Below are positions 17,871 to 27,016 of a stretch of 64,000 nucleotides of DNA, one piece after another. Below the pieces are notes generated by a model that saw only the letters and a program-made list of their open reading frames with translations, ran no database searches and was not told the origin of the DNA. The stretch comes from Actinomadura sp. DC4 (lineage in GTDB: Bacteria; Actinomycetota; Actinomycetes; Streptosporangiales; Streptosporangiaceae). How positions within the stretch are numbered: position 1 is the first letter of the stretch; each line of letters begins with the position of its first letter. The stretch is taken from positions 62,001 through 126,000 of the forward strand of contig NZ_JAUEQY010000004.1 in the NCBI RefSeq assembly GCF_030406325.1, read 5' to 3'. The position numbers were made by a program, and so were the translations under genes.

Positions 17871-18905
17871 GTGGTCGTCCCGACGCGCCGCCGCAGGACC
17901 GTGCCGATCCTCGCCGGTGCGGCCGCCGCCGCGCTGGCGGCCGGAGCGATCGCCGTCCCCGCCGTCATGTCCGTGCACGGCAGGGGCCATGGGCCCGCGG
18001 TGCCGCCGCGGCCTCTGGACGCGAAGTCGGTCCTGCTGGCCAGCGCCGAGCTCACCGAGCACAGGCCGGCGGCCGCCCACGGGAGCTACTGGTACTCCCA
18101 GATCCGTGTCATCAAGCGCGTCAGGCAGCCGGGTGACAACCCGCCGCCCCCGGTCGCGAACGAGATGCCGCGGACCGGCCCGTATTACCCGTTCCGGGCG
18201 TACGAGACCGTCACCTGGGAGAACTGGGACCCGTACCAGCAGGGCCGGCCGTCGCGCTCAGTGGACCGGGACGTCAGGATCAGCTTCGCCACTCCCGCCG
18301 ACAAGGCCGCGTGGCAGCGGGCCGGCTCGCCGCCGCTCGCCGGCACGAAGCCGTTCACCGCCACCGCCCGCTACAACGAGCCGTACCTCGAACTCGGCCC
18401 CAAGGGCACGAAGATGGCCGACCTGCCGAAGCTTCCCGACACCGTGGCCGGGCTCGAGAAGCTGGTCCGTGCCGACAGGAAAAGGAACCTTCGGCTGCTG
18501 ACGAAGTTCCACGCGAAGTCGCAGGAACCGTCCTACCTCCAGAACGTCGTCGACGCCGCGATGGAGATCATCACCTCGCCCGCGCCGCCGAACGTGCGCG
18601 CGGCGGCGTACCGGATGCTCGCCGCCCAGCCGGGGATCCGCAGCCTCGGCCAGGTCCGTGACGGGCTCGGCCGGTCCGGAGTGGCGCTGTCCGTACCCGC
18701 CCAGGCGCTCGTGTCGCAGCGTGTCCCGAAGAGTGCCCAGCGTGGAGAGGAGCACCTGGTCATCAAGCCCGTGTCGGGGGAGATCCTGGCCAAGGAGTTC
18801 CACCCGGTCGGCAGGGACGGCGAGGCCGAGAGCGAGCCCGTCAGTTCCACATTGATCGTCAGGGACGGCTGGACCGACCGGATCGGTGCCGTCCCGCGAA
18901 GCTGA
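17871..18905 (+). CDS. CU044_5270 family membrane-anchored protein, N-terminally truncated
   Basis: 344 residues from a possible GTG. One membrane segment (about residues 12-32) follows RRRRTVPIL, then an extracytoplasmic domain with SYWYSQIRVIKRVR and LPDTVAGLEKLV, a pattern I associate with the CU044_5270 family, which often follows a sigma factor gene. Reading back in frame, recognisable coding (RRITDLTRITTAAREPV) continues to about 17820 and then meets the truncated sigma factor, so the true N-terminus has been lost. Whether ribosomes restart at the GTG is unknown. In this family the membrane protein may act like an anti-sigma or sensor; that is inference. Confidence 0.6.
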   Translation: MVVPTRRRRTVPILAGAAAAALAAGAIAVPAVMSVHGRGHGPAVPPRPLDAKSVLLASAELTEHRPAAAHGSYWYSQIRVIKRVRQPGDNPPPPVANEMPRTGPYYPFRAYETVTWENWDPYQQGRPSRSVDRDVRISFATPADKAAWQRAGSPPLAGTKPFTATARYNEPYLELGPKGTKMADLPKLPDTVAGLEKLVRADRKRNLRLLTKFHAKSQEPSYLQNVVDAAMEIITSPAPPNVRAAAYRMLAAQPGIRSLGQVRDGLGRSGVALSVPAQALVSQRVPKSAQRGEEHLVIKPVSGEILAKEFHPVGRDGEAESEPVSSTLIVRDGWTDRIGAVPRS

Positions 18906-19146
18906 TCTTTCAGCTGACGGCGACATAGCGGCGACGATCCACCGGCGTCTGAGAGAGGGAACCCGAATCCACGGTCGGGCGAAGTACCGGTGTGAGCGGT
19001 GCCGAGCGATTGGTGAGCCGATGTTGAGAGCCCTTTTCGAGCAGATCGCAGCACGTCTCGGTCCCGAACCCGACCTGCATGCGGGCGATGACAGTCACGC
19101 ACTCGAGACGGATGACGAGGAATACGACGTGGATGAGGCATGGTGA
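18886..19146 (+). CDS. Possible small protein with a CxxC motif
   Basis: An 86-codon frame from GTG overlaps the end of the preceding gene and ends with a 7-nt overlap into the next one, which suggests coupling. It contains CERC followed by a helix-like MLRALFEQIAARLG and an acidic tail ending [12 protein letters not shown] shorter version from the ATG at 19021 (41 codons) is also possible. I recognise no family, and the first 25 residues look arbitrary, so it may not be expressed. Confidence 0.3.
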   Translation: MPSREADLSADGDIAATIHRRLREGTRIHGRAKYRCERCRAIGEPMLRALFEQIAARLGPEPDLHAGDDSHALETDDEEYDVDEAW

Positions 19147-20021
19147 ACGCGCGGTTCACACTGGAGGACGTCCGGTCGCGCACGTACAAGGGCCGCGACG
19201 CGTGGTGGACCGTCGTGCTCGTCGACCCCCTGGCCGGGCGTCTCGTCCGGTTCACGGCGAACCGGACATCGCTGAGCCCCAACAGCCTGTCGAGCGGGGC
19301 CCTGGTCCTCGGGCTCGGCGCGGCCTGGTGTTTCTGGGAGGCCGGCACGAGATGGCTGGTCCTCGGTGCGGTGTTGTACCACCTGAGCTTCGTGCTCGAC
19401 TGCATGGACGGCAAGATCGCCCGGCTGAAGGGGACCGGCACGGTCTTCGGGAGCTGGCTCGACTATGTCTTCGACCGGGTGCGGGTGCTGATCTGCGCGC
19501 TGGCGCTGACGGGCGGCCAGTACGAGGCCACCGGCCGCCCGGAGTACCTGGCGCTCGGCGTGGCGATCGTCTTCCTCGACATGCTGCGCTACCTGGACGC
19601 GCTGAAGGTGGCCGCGGCACGCCGGGAGATGCGCTCGCGCCTGCGGGCGGCGCGCGGCGCCGTGGGCGAGGACCGGTTCGTCGAACAGATGCTGCCCGTC
19701 CATCCGGACGAGGTCCCCGACGAGGTGGTCCCGCAGGCCATCGATCTTCAGCAGGAGTTCCGGGCGCAGTTCTCCTGGTATCTGAGGGTCCGTGACTGGC
19801 TGGCCCGGCGGCGGATCAGGCCGCACCTGGTCAGCGGGATCGAGTTCCAGATGGCCGTCTTCATCATCGGCCCGCTGTGCCAGGCGATCATCCCGGTGAC
19901 GGCCGTGGCGGGCCTGCTGATGCTGGTCTTCGAGGTGGCGATCATCTACAAGCTCTGGCTTTCGACCCGGGACTTCGCCCGCGCGATGGCCGAGGCCGAG
20001 GGGGAGCGCGTCGCGGCGTGA
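19140..20021 (+). CDS. CDP-alcohol phosphatidyltransferase family protein
   Basis: 293 residues with several membrane helices. The complete family signature D-x2-D-G-x2-A-R-x8-G-x3-D-x3-D is present as DCMDGKIAR...[10 protein letters not shown] (residues about 87-112), so it should join a CDP-activated alcohol to an acceptor alcohol with release of CMP. The N-terminal cytosolic extension of about 45 residues and a long hydrophilic segment (about 160-215) are unlike PgsA or Pss. It resembles the subgroup that makes phosphodiester-linked lipids or inositol phosphates; the substrate is not known. ATG, with GTG one codon later. Confidence 0.85.
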   Translation: MVNARFTLEDVRSRTYKGRDAWWTVVLVDPLAGRLVRFTANRTSLSPNSLSSGALVLGLGAAWCFWEAGTRWLVLGAVLYHLSFVLDCMDGKIARLKGTGTVFGSWLDYVFDRVRVLICALALTGGQYEATGRPEYLALGVAIVFLDMLRYLDALKVAAARREMRSRLRAARGAVGEDRFVEQMLPVHPDEVPDEVVPQAIDLQQEFRAQFSWYLRVRDWLARRRIRPHLVSGIEFQMAVFIIGPLCQAIIPVTAVAGLLMLVFEVAIIYKLWLSTRDFARAMAEAEGERVAA

Positions 20022-20092
20022 ACCGGCGTGCCGGGCGGGGCGGATCGGATATCGGCGTGAGGCATCACGGCATGACCTCTAGGCTTAGAGGC

Positions 20093-21883
20093 ATGTCCAG
20101 CCGACACATCCTGACCGCGCCCGCCTGGCCGTACGCCAACGGGCCCCGCCACATCGGGCACGTCTCCGGTTTCGCGCTGCCCTGCGACATGTTCAGCCGC
20201 TACCAGCGGATGGCGGGCAACAAGGTCCTGATGGTCAGCGGCACCGACGAGCACGGCACACCGATCCAGGTGCAGGCCGACAAGGAGGGCGTCAGCGCCC
20301 GCGAGCTCGCCGACCGCTACAACAAGGTGATCGGCCAGGACCTCCACGGCCTCGGCATGTCCTATGACCTGTTCACCCGGACGACGACGAACAACCACTA
20401 CGCCGTCGCCCAGGAGATCTTCAGGGGCCTGCACACCAACGGCTACGTCTTCGAGAAGACCACGATGGGCGCGATCTCCCCGTCCACCGGCCGTACGCTG
20501 CCCGACCGCTACATCGAGGGCACCTGCCCGATCTGCGGCTATGACGGCGCGCGCGGCGACCAGTGCGACAACTGCGGCAACCAGCTCGACCCGATCGACC
20601 TGATCAACCCCAAGAGCCGCATCAACGGCGAGACGCCGAAGTTCGTGGAGACCGAGCACTTCTTCCTCGACCTGCCCGCCTTCTCCGCGACCCTCGGTTC
20701 GTGGCTGCAGGGCAAGGAGGGACAGTGGCGGCCGAACGTCTACAAGTTCACCCGCAACCTCCTCGACGACATGCAGCCCCGGCCGATCAGCCGTGACCTG
20801 GACTGGGGCGTGCCGGTGCCGCTGCCGGACTGGATCGACCGGCCGGACAAGCGGCTCTACGTCTGGTTCGACGCGGTGATCGGCTACCTCTCGGCCTCGG
20901 TCGAGTGGGCCAAGCGCTCGGGCGACCCCGACGCGTGGCGCGCCTGGTGGCAGAGTCCCGACGCCGAGTCCTACTACTTCATGGGCAAGGACAACATCGT
21001 CTTCCATTCCGAGATCTGGCCGGCGATGCTGCTCGGCTACGACGGAGAGGGCGACAAGGGCGGCCGGCCGGGCTCCCTCGGCAGGCTCAACCTTCCCTCC
21101 GAGGTGGTCGCCTCGGAGTTCCTGACCATGGAGGGGCGCAAGTTCTCCTCCTCGCGCCAGGTCGTGATCTACGTACGTGACTTCCTCGAGCGCTACGACG
21201 TCGACGCCCTGCGCTACTACGTCGCGGTCGCCGGCCCGGAGAACCAGGACACCGACTTCACCTGGTCGGAGTTCGTCCGCCGTAACAACGACGAGCTCGT
21301 CGCCGCGTGGGGCAATCTGGTCAACCGTTCGGTCTCCTTCGCGGCCAAGAACATCGGTGAGATCCCGGCCGCGGGTGAGCTGACCGACGGCGACCGGGCG
21401 ATCATGGAGCGCTCGCGCAAGGCGTTCGACGCGGTCGGCGCGGAGCTGGCCCGGTCGCGGTTCAAGAACGCCGTCAGCGAGACCATGCGCACGGTGGCGG
21501 AGGCCAACAAGTACCTCTCCGACCAGGCGCCGTGGAAGCTCCGCAACGAGGACCCGGAGCGGATGAAGACGATCCTGCACGTCGCGCTGCAGCTCATCGA
21601 CGACGCCAAGACACTGCTGACCCCGTTCCTGCCGCGTTCGTCGGACAAGGTCCACAAGCTGCTCGGCGGCGAGGGCGAGTGGAGCGGCATGCCGGAGATC
21701 CGCGACGTCGACGAGGACGGCGGTCCCGCCTACCAGGTGCTGACCGGCGACTACGGCACGGCCGCGCGCTGGGAGTCCCAGCCGATCAGGCCGGGCACCC
21801 CGCTGGCCCCGCCGAAGCCGCTCTTCGCCAAGCTCGACCCCTCGGTCGTGGACGAGGAGCTGGCCAGGCTCGAGCAGGCATGA
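20093..21883 (+). CDS. metG: Methionyl-tRNA synthetase
   Basis: 596 residues. Class I synthetase with RHIGHVSG (HIGH motif, about 20-23), a zinc knuckle of two CxxC pairs (CPIC at 145-148, then CDNC) and the KMSKS equivalent KFSSS (about 350). The anticodon-binding helical domain includes [19 protein letters not shown]. No C-terminal tRNA-binding EMAP domain is present, as in the short bacterial form. ATG chosen because homology begins there ([16 protein letters not shown]) and AGAGG precedes it. tatD overlaps its stop by 4 nt (ATGA). Confidence 0.96.
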   Translation: MSSRHILTAPAWPYANGPRHIGHVSGFALPCDMFSRYQRMAGNKVLMVSGTDEHGTPIQVQADKEGVSARELADRYNKVIGQDLHGLGMSYDLFTRTTTNNHYAVAQEIFRGLHTNGYVFEKTTMGAISPSTGRTLPDRYIEGTCPICGYDGARGDQCDNCGNQLDPIDLINPKSRINGETPKFVETEHFFLDLPAFSATLGSWLQGKEGQWRPNVYKFTRNLLDDMQPRPISRDLDWGVPVPLPDWIDRPDKRLYVWFDAVIGYLSASVEWAKRSGDPDAWRAWWQSPDAESYYFMGKDNIVFHSEIWPAMLLGYDGEGDKGGRPGSLGRLNLPSEVVASEFLTMEGRKFSSSRQVVIYVRDFLERYDVDALRYYVAVAGPENQDTDFTWSEFVRRNNDELVAAWGNLVNRSVSFAAKNIGEIPAAGELTDGDRAIMERSRKAFDAVGAELARSRFKNAVSETMRTVAEANKYLSDQAPWKLRNEDPERMKTILHVALQLIDDAKTLLTPFLPRSSDKVHKLLGGEGEWSGMPEIRDVDEDGGPAYQVLTGDYGTAARWESQPIRPGTPLAPPKPLFAKLDPSVVDEELARLEQA

Positions 21884-22692
21884 GCGACAAGGGACGGGAG
21901 GCGGCGCCGCCGCCTCCCGAACCGCTCGCGGCCGAGGTGTTCGACAGCCACTGTCACCTGGACATCCTCAAGACGCCGGTGGCCGAGGTCGTGGCCGCCG
22001 GCCGGTCCGTCGGCATCCGCCGGGTCGTCACCGTGGGGTACGACCTGCCCTCCTCGCGCTGGTGCGCGGAGGCGGCCGCCGCCCACGACGACGTCTACGG
22101 GGCCGTGGCGATCCACCCCAACGACGCGGGCAACGCCACCGACGAGGTGCTCGCCGAGATCGCCGGCCTGGCCGCGCTGCCGCACGTACGCGCGGTCGGC
22201 GAGACCGGGCTCGACTACTACCGCGACTGGGCGGAGGCCGGCGACCAGCAGCGGTCCTTCCGCGCGCACATCGACATCGCCAAGCGCACCGGCAAGGCAC
22301 TGGTCATCCACGACCGCGACGCGCACGACGACGTCCTGCGCGTCCTTGCCGAGGAGGGCGCACCGGACAATGTCGTCTTCCACTGCTTCTCCGGCGACCG
22401 CGCGATGGCCAAGATCTGCGCCGACCGCGGCTACGTCATGAGCTTCGCCGGCAACGTCACCTTCAAGAACGCCGGTGACCTGCGAGAGGCCGCCGAGGTG
22501 GCGCCGCCGGACCTCCTGCTCGTGGAGACCGACGCGCCCTACCTCACGCCGGTCCCGTACCGCGGCCGGCCCAACGCGCCCTACCTCGTGCCGCTGACGG
22601 TCCGCTGCCTCGCCGAGGTCAAGGGCATCGACCTCGGCGAACTCTGCGGCGCGATCAGTGCGACCGGTGAGCGTGTCTTCGGCCCCTGGTGA
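21880..22692 (+). CDS. tatD: TatD family metal-dependent deoxyribonuclease
   Basis: 270 residues, TIM-barrel hydrolase. Metal ligands appear in [17 protein letters not shown] (Glu), [15 protein letters not shown] and [10 protein letters not shown]. TatD proteins are 3'-5' exonucleases acting on DNA/RNA ends; in actinomycetes the gene routinely follows metG. Start ATG overlaps metG's stop (ATGA), so translation is coupled. The last 38 nt overlap the convergent sortase-substrate gene. Confidence 0.93.
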   Translation: MSDKGREAAPPPPEPLAAEVFDSHCHLDILKTPVAEVVAAGRSVGIRRVVTVGYDLPSSRWCAEAAAAHDDVYGAVAIHPNDAGNATDEVLAEIAGLAALPHVRAVGETGLDYYRDWAEAGDQQRSFRAHIDIAKRTGKALVIHDRDAHDDVLRVLAEEGAPDNVVFHCFSGDRAMAKICADRGYVMSFAGNVTFKNAGDLREAAEVAPPDLLLVETDAPYLTPVPYRGRPNAPYLVPLTVRCLAEVKGIDLGELCGAISATGERVFGPW

Positions 22693-23281
22693 CCGCGGTC
22701 AGCCGCCTCCGTACCGACGCCCGGCAGAGCGCGATCGAGCCGGCGAGCACGGCGGCCATCCCGGCCAGCACGGTCGCCCCGACGTCGCCGCCGGTGAACG
22801 GCAGCCGGCCCCGGCGCGGGGCGTGGCCGGGACGTTTCCCGGCGTGAGCCCCGCCGGCGGTCCGGCCGCGGATGACCGACGGCGTACGCGGGTGGCCGTG
22901 CCGGCCGGGATGACGCGCTTGCCGCCCGGTACGACCGGTACGACCGGTATGGCCGCCTTGGCCGAACGAGACTCCGCCGGAGTGCCCGCCGTGGTCGGCG
23001 TCCAGGGCGACGGACTGGTCGTTGCCCGATCCGGCGAAGGACGAGGGTCCCTCATCACCGGGCGCAGCGCCTGGCTTCGCCGGCGCCGTCGGTGTGACGG
23101 TCGGGCTGATGGTCGGCCCGGGAAGCACCTGGAACGTGACCGCGGTGGACCCGGTGGTGGCCCTGAGCTGGTCCGGCGCCGCCCTACGCCGGCCACCCGG
23201 ATCGGTCGAGGCGATCGCGCCCGGGCACAGGATGAGCCCGCTCCCGATGGCGAGTAGGACGGACAAGCGATGACGCCGCAT
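22655..23281 (-). CDS. Sortase-anchored (LPXTG) small surface protein
   Basis: 208 residues. A signal peptide (1 to about 25, cleavage near AIA-ST) leads a disordered Pro/Thr/Gly-rich body with His/Arg/Gly-rich stretches (HTGRTGRTGRQARHPGRHGH). A sorting signal is present: LPFTG at 160-164, a hydrophobic helix at about 168-187, then a basic tail. Sortase should cleave after Thr163 and attach it to peptidoglycan. The cytoplasmic tail is longer than usual (about 20 residues). No enzymatic domain is seen, so it is probably a wall spacer or coat protein. No sortase gene is in the window. It overlaps the end of tatD by 38 nt. Confidence 0.75.
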   Translation of the reverse strand: MRRHRLSVLLAIGSGLILCPGAIASTDPGGRRRAAPDQLRATTGSTAVTFQVLPGPTISPTVTPTAPAKPGAAPGDEGPSSFAGSGNDQSVALDADHGGHSGGVSFGQGGHTGRTGRTGRQARHPGRHGHPRTPSVIRGRTAGGAHAGKRPGHAPRRGRLPFTGGDVGATVLAGMAAVLAGSIALCRASVRRRLTAVTRGRRHAHRSH

Positions 23282-23322
23282 CGTTCACCCCGTTTGTTTC
23301 CGGCTGAGAGCCCGGCCTTCCG

Positions 23323-23352
23323 TCATTACCCAGTTCACGCTGGGAGTAATGA
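23323..23352. repeat. Imperfect hairpin in the leader of the LPXTG gene
   Basis: TCATTACCCAG and CTGGGAGTAATGA pair over 11 bp with a 2-nt bulge and a 6-nt loop. It lies in the 89 bp between the end of the sigma-partner gene and the start of the sortase substrate, so it may be a terminator of the former or a leader structure of the latter. No U-tract. Confidence 0.4.
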
Positions 23353-23370
23353 TCGTGACGGTGCGTGTCG

Positions 23371-24600
23371 TCACCGGATCGCACCGAGGTCAACGATCAC
23401 GTATCCGCCGTTGGTCGTCGTGTAGTAAAGCCTGCTCGTAGGACCGAAGGGACTGACGAGCCCCGCGCCGCCCTTGCCCGAGTGGATCTGCAGGTCGCCC
23501 ATCCGGCCGGTGTCCAGGTCGTACACCGCGATGGTGCCGCCGGAGGGCAGGGCGATGGTGAACCGGCCCAGGATCGGGGGCATCGACGGGCCGGGCTCCC
23601 CAGGCGGGATCGCCCGGCGGCCGCTGCCGTCGCGGCGCTGCGCCTCCGTCAGGCCCTTCCCGTCGTTCCCGACGCACCAGGTCACGCCGCAGTTCCACGA
23701 CACGTGATCGGTGAGGCGGGCCGAGAGCGTCTGGCCGGTGAGCACGTTCTTCACATGGGCGAAGCCGATGTCGCCGGCGTTCTTCCCCTGCCTTCCGAGG
23801 TACTGGTTCGCGGCCGGAGACCCGATCCACGGCCAGGTGAGGATGTGCGCCTTGCGGCTGCCCGGCACCTCACGTGCGGGGCCGCCACCGGCCAGGGGCG
23901 CCCGGTGGACGCCGCCGGTGCCACTGACCGACCAGACGGCGTCCGTGCCGTCGACCGTGAGCCGGGACGGCGCGGGGGTCTTCGCCCGGTCGACGAGACG
24001 CGCCGGGCCGCCGGACAGCGGTGCCGACCAGATGTCGGTGCCGTAGTCGCCGGTGAACCACCAGACGGCGTATCCGCCGCCGACGGTGAAGTCCGTGGCG
24101 AAGATCCTCGTGTTCGGCGGCGTGATGACCTGGGTGATGTGCTTCGCGGTGTGATCGCGCAGGTCATAGGAGTACAGACTGCCGGCCTTCTCGAAGCTCG
24201 CGTCGGTCGAGACGAGGACGGTGCGATCGTCGATGAAGGCGAGCGGTGTGTACTCACGGCCGCCTGGAAGGGTGCGCGGCTCCCGGTACGCGGTCTTCGG
24301 CCAGACCTTCTCGATCGGCGGCACCTTGACCTTCTTCGGGGGGCGCAGCGACGGTGACGGGTTCGCGGTGGCGACCGGCGTGCCGCTCGCCGAGTGCGAT
24401 CCGCGCATCAGCGTACGGCCGCCGACCGTGGCGCCCCCGATGGCCACGGTCACGGCGGCGGCGGTCAGCGCCATCTTCGAGTAGCCGCGGGGCGCCCGAC
24501 GGTGGCGCGTCTCCCGGCCGATGCCCGGCGGTGCCTTCGGGGCGCGTTCGGCCGCGTCCCTCAGCGTCCGCCGCAGGGCGGTCTCCAGTTCCTCGGTCAT
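23371..24600 (-). CDS. Membrane-anchored beta-propeller-like partner of a SigE-type sigma factor
   Basis: 409 residues from ATG ([13 protein letters not shown]), with GGGAG 7 nt upstream and a 4-nt overlap with the sigma gene. A short cytosolic N-terminus is followed by one membrane segment (about 37-57), then an extracytoplasmic domain whose repeated strands (FIDDRTVLVSTD, SLYSYDLRD, DIWSAPLSGGPARLV, AVYDLDTGRM) look like propeller blades. Genes of this type sit behind SigE-family ECF sigma factors and may act as anti-sigma or signal proteins; there is no recognisable zinc anti-sigma motif. Function inferred from context. Confidence 0.75.
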   Translation of the reverse strand: MTEELETALRRTLRDAAERAPKAPPGIGRETRHRRAPRGYSKMALTAAAVTVAIGGATVGGRTLMRGSHSASGTPVATANPSPSLRPPKKVKVPPIEKVWPKTAYREPRTLPGGREYTPLAFIDDRTVLVSTDASFEKAGSLYSYDLRDHTAKHITQVITPPNTRIFATDFTVGGGYAVWWFTGDYGTDIWSAPLSGGPARLVDRAKTPAPSRLTVDGTDAVWSVSGTGGVHRAPLAGGGPAREVPGSRKAHILTWPWIGSPAANQYLGRQGKNAGDIGFAHVKNVLTGQTLSARLTDHVSWNCGVTWCVGNDGKGLTEAQRRDGSGRRAIPPGEPGPSMPPILGRFTIALPSGGTIAVYDLDTGRMGDLQIHSGKGGAGLVSPFGPTSRLYYTTTNGGYVIVDLGAIR

Positions 24601-25100
24601 CGCACACTCCCATTCGTGACGGACGGGCGCCAGGCCGCGCGCAGCTTGTCCAGGGCACGCGAGGCCTGGCTGCGTACGGTGCCGCGCGAGATGCCGAGGA
24701 CATCGGCGATCTCCGCGTCGCTGAGCGACTCGTAGTAGCGAAGGACAAGGACGGCGCGCTGCTTGCGGGGCAGCCCGCCGAGGGCGTGCCACAGGCCGTC
24801 GTCGCCCTCGGCACGGGTCAGGGCGGCGTCGTCGTAGCCCTGCTCGGGCGGTTCGGGCATCAGGCGTTCCCGCCTCCGCCCTCGCCAGACACTGATGTGC
24901 AGCCGCGACATCGTGGTGCGCACGTAACCTTCCGGCTCGCGCTTGTTGACGATCCCCGGCCAGGCGGCGCGAACCCTTAAGAGCGACTCCTGCAACAGGT
25001 CGGCGGCGTCGTGCGGGTCGCCGGTCAGTACGTAGGCGTAACGCATCAGGGCGTCGGCCCGCGCCTCGGCGAACTCCTCGAAGCTCAGTGCTTCATTCAA
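24597..25100 (-). CDS. SigE-family ECF RNA polymerase sigma factor
   Basis: 167 residues. The TTG start is set by a strong GAGGAGG a few bases upstream. Region 2 is [41 protein letters not shown]; region 4 is [45 protein letters not shown] with an intact helix-turn-helix, unlike the truncated sigma gene at 17410. It is translationally coupled (ATGA) to the membrane partner at 23371-24600. Target promoters are unknown. Confidence 0.92.
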   Translation of the reverse strand: MNEALSFEEFAEARADALMRYAYVLTGDPHDAADLLQESLLRVRAAWPGIVNKREPEGYVRTTMSRLHISVWRGRRRERLMPEPPEQGYDDAALTRAEGDDGLWHALGGLPRKQRAVLVLRYYESLSDAEIADVLGISRGTVRSQASRALDKLRAAWRPSVTNGSVR

Positions 25101-25167
25101 GGCACCCTCCTCGGTACCGGGGACGCGCCTGGCGCCGGAACCGTTGCATCTGCGGGACACTGAGTAT

Positions 25168-26028
25168 GTGGCTGAACGACTACTGGGGCCGGCGGACGTC
25201 CGCACGCTCGCCGCCGAACTGGGCCTGCGCCCGACCAAGACGCTCGGCCAGAACTTCGTCATCGACGCGAACACGGTGCGCCGCATCGTCCGCGACGCCG
25301 ACGTCGATCCGTCGGACGTGGTCCTGGAGGTCGGGCCGGGCCTCGGCTCGCTGACGCTCGGGCTGCTGCCCGCCGCGAGCCGGGTCGTCGCGGTGGAGGT
25401 GGACGAGGCGCTGGCGCGGCGGCTGCCGCCGACCGTGGCCGAGCGCGCTCCGGACCTCGCCTCCCGGCTGGAGGTCGTACGCGCCGACGCGCTCCGCGTG
25501 ACCGAGCTCCCCGGGCCGCCGCCGACGGCGCTCGTCGCGAACCTCCCGTACAACATCGCCGTGCCCGTCGTCCTGCACCTGCTGAGTGAGTTCCCGTCGC
25601 TGCGGCACGGACTGGTCATGGTGCAGGCCGAGGTCGCCGACCGGCTCACCGCCGGGCCCGGCGGCAAGGTGTACGGCGTGCCGTCGGTGAAGATGGCCTG
25701 GTACGCCGAGGCGCGCCGCATGGGCAACGTCGGCCGCGCCGTGTTCTGGCCGGTGCCGAACGTCGACTCCGGCCTGGTCGCCTTCACCCGGCGTACGTCT
25801 CCCGCAGAGGTCCCGCGCACGGAGGTCTTCGCGGTGATCGACGCGGCCTTCGCCCAGCGGCGCAAGACCCTCCGCGCGGCGCTGGCCGGCTGGGCCGGAT
25901 CGGCCGCCGAGGCGGAGGAGACACTGCGCGCCGCGGACGTCGACCCCCGCGCCCGCGGCGAGGCCCTCGACGTCGCCGCCTTCACCCGGATCGCCCGGCA
26001 GCGGCGCGGATCCCCTAGCATCCGGTGA
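25168..26028 (+). CDS. rsmA: 16S rRNA (adenine1518/1519-N6)-dimethyltransferase (KsgA)
   Basis: 286 residues from GTG; a TTG 24 nt upstream is an alternative. Motifs: [14 protein letters not shown]-binding [10 protein letters not shown], and the catalytic [11 protein letters not shown] (motif IV). The C-terminal helical domain contains the [12 protein letters not shown] signature. It dimethylates the two adenines near the 3' end of 16S rRNA. It forms an operon with ispE (4-nt GTGA overlap), the usual actinobacterial arrangement; the rpf gene often found between tatD and rsmA is absent here. Confidence 0.95.
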   Translation: MAERLLGPADVRTLAAELGLRPTKTLGQNFVIDANTVRRIVRDADVDPSDVVLEVGPGLGSLTLGLLPAASRVVAVEVDEALARRLPPTVAERAPDLASRLEVVRADALRVTELPGPPPTALVANLPYNIAVPVVLHLLSEFPSLRHGLVMVQAEVADRLTAGPGGKVYGVPSVKMAWYAEARRMGNVGRAVFWPVPNVDSGLVAFTRRTSPAEVPRTEVFAVIDAAFAQRRKTLRAALAGWAGSAAEAEETLRAADVDPRARGEALDVAAFTRIARQRRGSPSIR

Positions 26029-26924
26029 CCGTGACCACTGTTCGCGTACCCGCCAAGGTCAATCTCGAGCTCAGCGTCGGCCCGGTCCGCGAGGACGGCT
26101 ACCACGACCTCGTCAACGTCTTCCATGCCGTGTCGCTGTTCGACTCGGTGACCGTCACCCCCGCCGAGGAGCTGAGCGTCTCGGTGGAGGGCCCCTCAAG
26201 CGTGCCGACCGGCCCGGACAACCTGGCCGCCCGCGCCGCGACGCTGCTCGCCGACCACGTGGGTGTACGGCCTCACGTCGCGCTGCACATCCGCAAGGAC
26301 ATCCCGGTGGCCGGGGGGATGGCCGGGGGGAGCGCCGACGCGGCGGCGGCCCTGGTGGCGTGCGACGCGCTGTGGGAGTCGCGGCTGGGGCTGGAGACGC
26401 TGCTGGAGCTGGGCGCCGAGATCGGCAGCGACGTGCCGTTCGCGCTGCTCGGCGGCACGGCCGTGGGCCTGGGGCGGGGGGAGCGGCTGACCTCGGTCGA
26501 GGTCACGGGGGAGTTCCACTGGGTCTTCGGCTACGCCGACGGCGGCCTCTCCACGCCGGCCGTGTACGCGGAGTGCGACCGGCTGCGGGCGGCCGGCGGC
26601 GGCCCGCAGCACTGGCCGCGCGTCTCGGACGACCTGATGACGGCGCTGAAGACCGGCGACGCGGCCGGCCTGGGGCGGGCGCTGGACAACGACCTGCAGC
26701 CGGCTGCCTTGTCGCTGCGGCCGGCGCTGGGCGAGGCCCTGGCGGCGGGCCGGGCCCTGGGCGCGCTGGGCTCGGTCGTGTCGGGCTCGGGCCCGACGTG
26801 CGCGTTTCTGGCGTCGTCGGCCGCGCACGCGGACGAACTGGCGGCTGCGCTGGCCGATACGCCGCATTTCGCCCAGGTCCGCCAGGCCCACGGGCCTGTC
26901 CCGGGCGCCGAGCCGGTGAACTGA
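26025..26924 (+). CDS. ispE: 4-diphosphocytidyl-2-C-methyl-D-erythritol kinase
   Basis: 299 residues, GHMP kinase. The ATP-binding [17 protein letters not shown] and N-terminal [14 protein letters not shown] are typical, and the C-terminal [11 protein letters not shown] is motif 3. It phosphorylates CDP-methylerythritol in the MEP isoprenoid pathway, feeding undecaprenyl phosphate for the many lipid-sugar enzymes in this window. GTG start overlaps rsmA's stop by 4 nt. Confidence 0.95.
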   Translation: MTVTTVRVPAKVNLELSVGPVREDGYHDLVNVFHAVSLFDSVTVTPAEELSVSVEGPSSVPTGPDNLAARAATLLADHVGVRPHVALHIRKDIPVAGGMAGGSADAAAALVACDALWESRLGLETLLELGAEIGSDVPFALLGGTAVGLGRGERLTSVEVTGEFHWVFGYADGGLSTPAVYAECDRLRAAGGGPQHWPRVSDDLMTALKTGDAAGLGRALDNDLQPAALSLRPALGEALAAGRALGALGSVVSGSGPTCAFLASSAAHADELAAALADTPHFAQVRQAHGPVPGAEPVN

Positions 26925-27016
26925 GGTTCTACGGGAGATTCGGGCTGGACCGGGTTATCCACAGGCGGGCGGGGCGGTTTTCGGGGTGTGCCGGGGCGGA
27001 TAGCCTTGCTGGCGTT

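Noticed and set aside
18533-19441. A 302-codon minus-strand frame over the CDP-alcohol transferase start
   Set aside because: Low-complexity Arg/Pro/Ser sequence opposite well-supported genes.
26955-26963. Perfect DnaA box TTATCCACA upstream of the ABC-F gene
   Set aside because: It is a single copy with no cluster, AT-rich unwinding region or dnaA/dnaN genes, so an origin is not supported.
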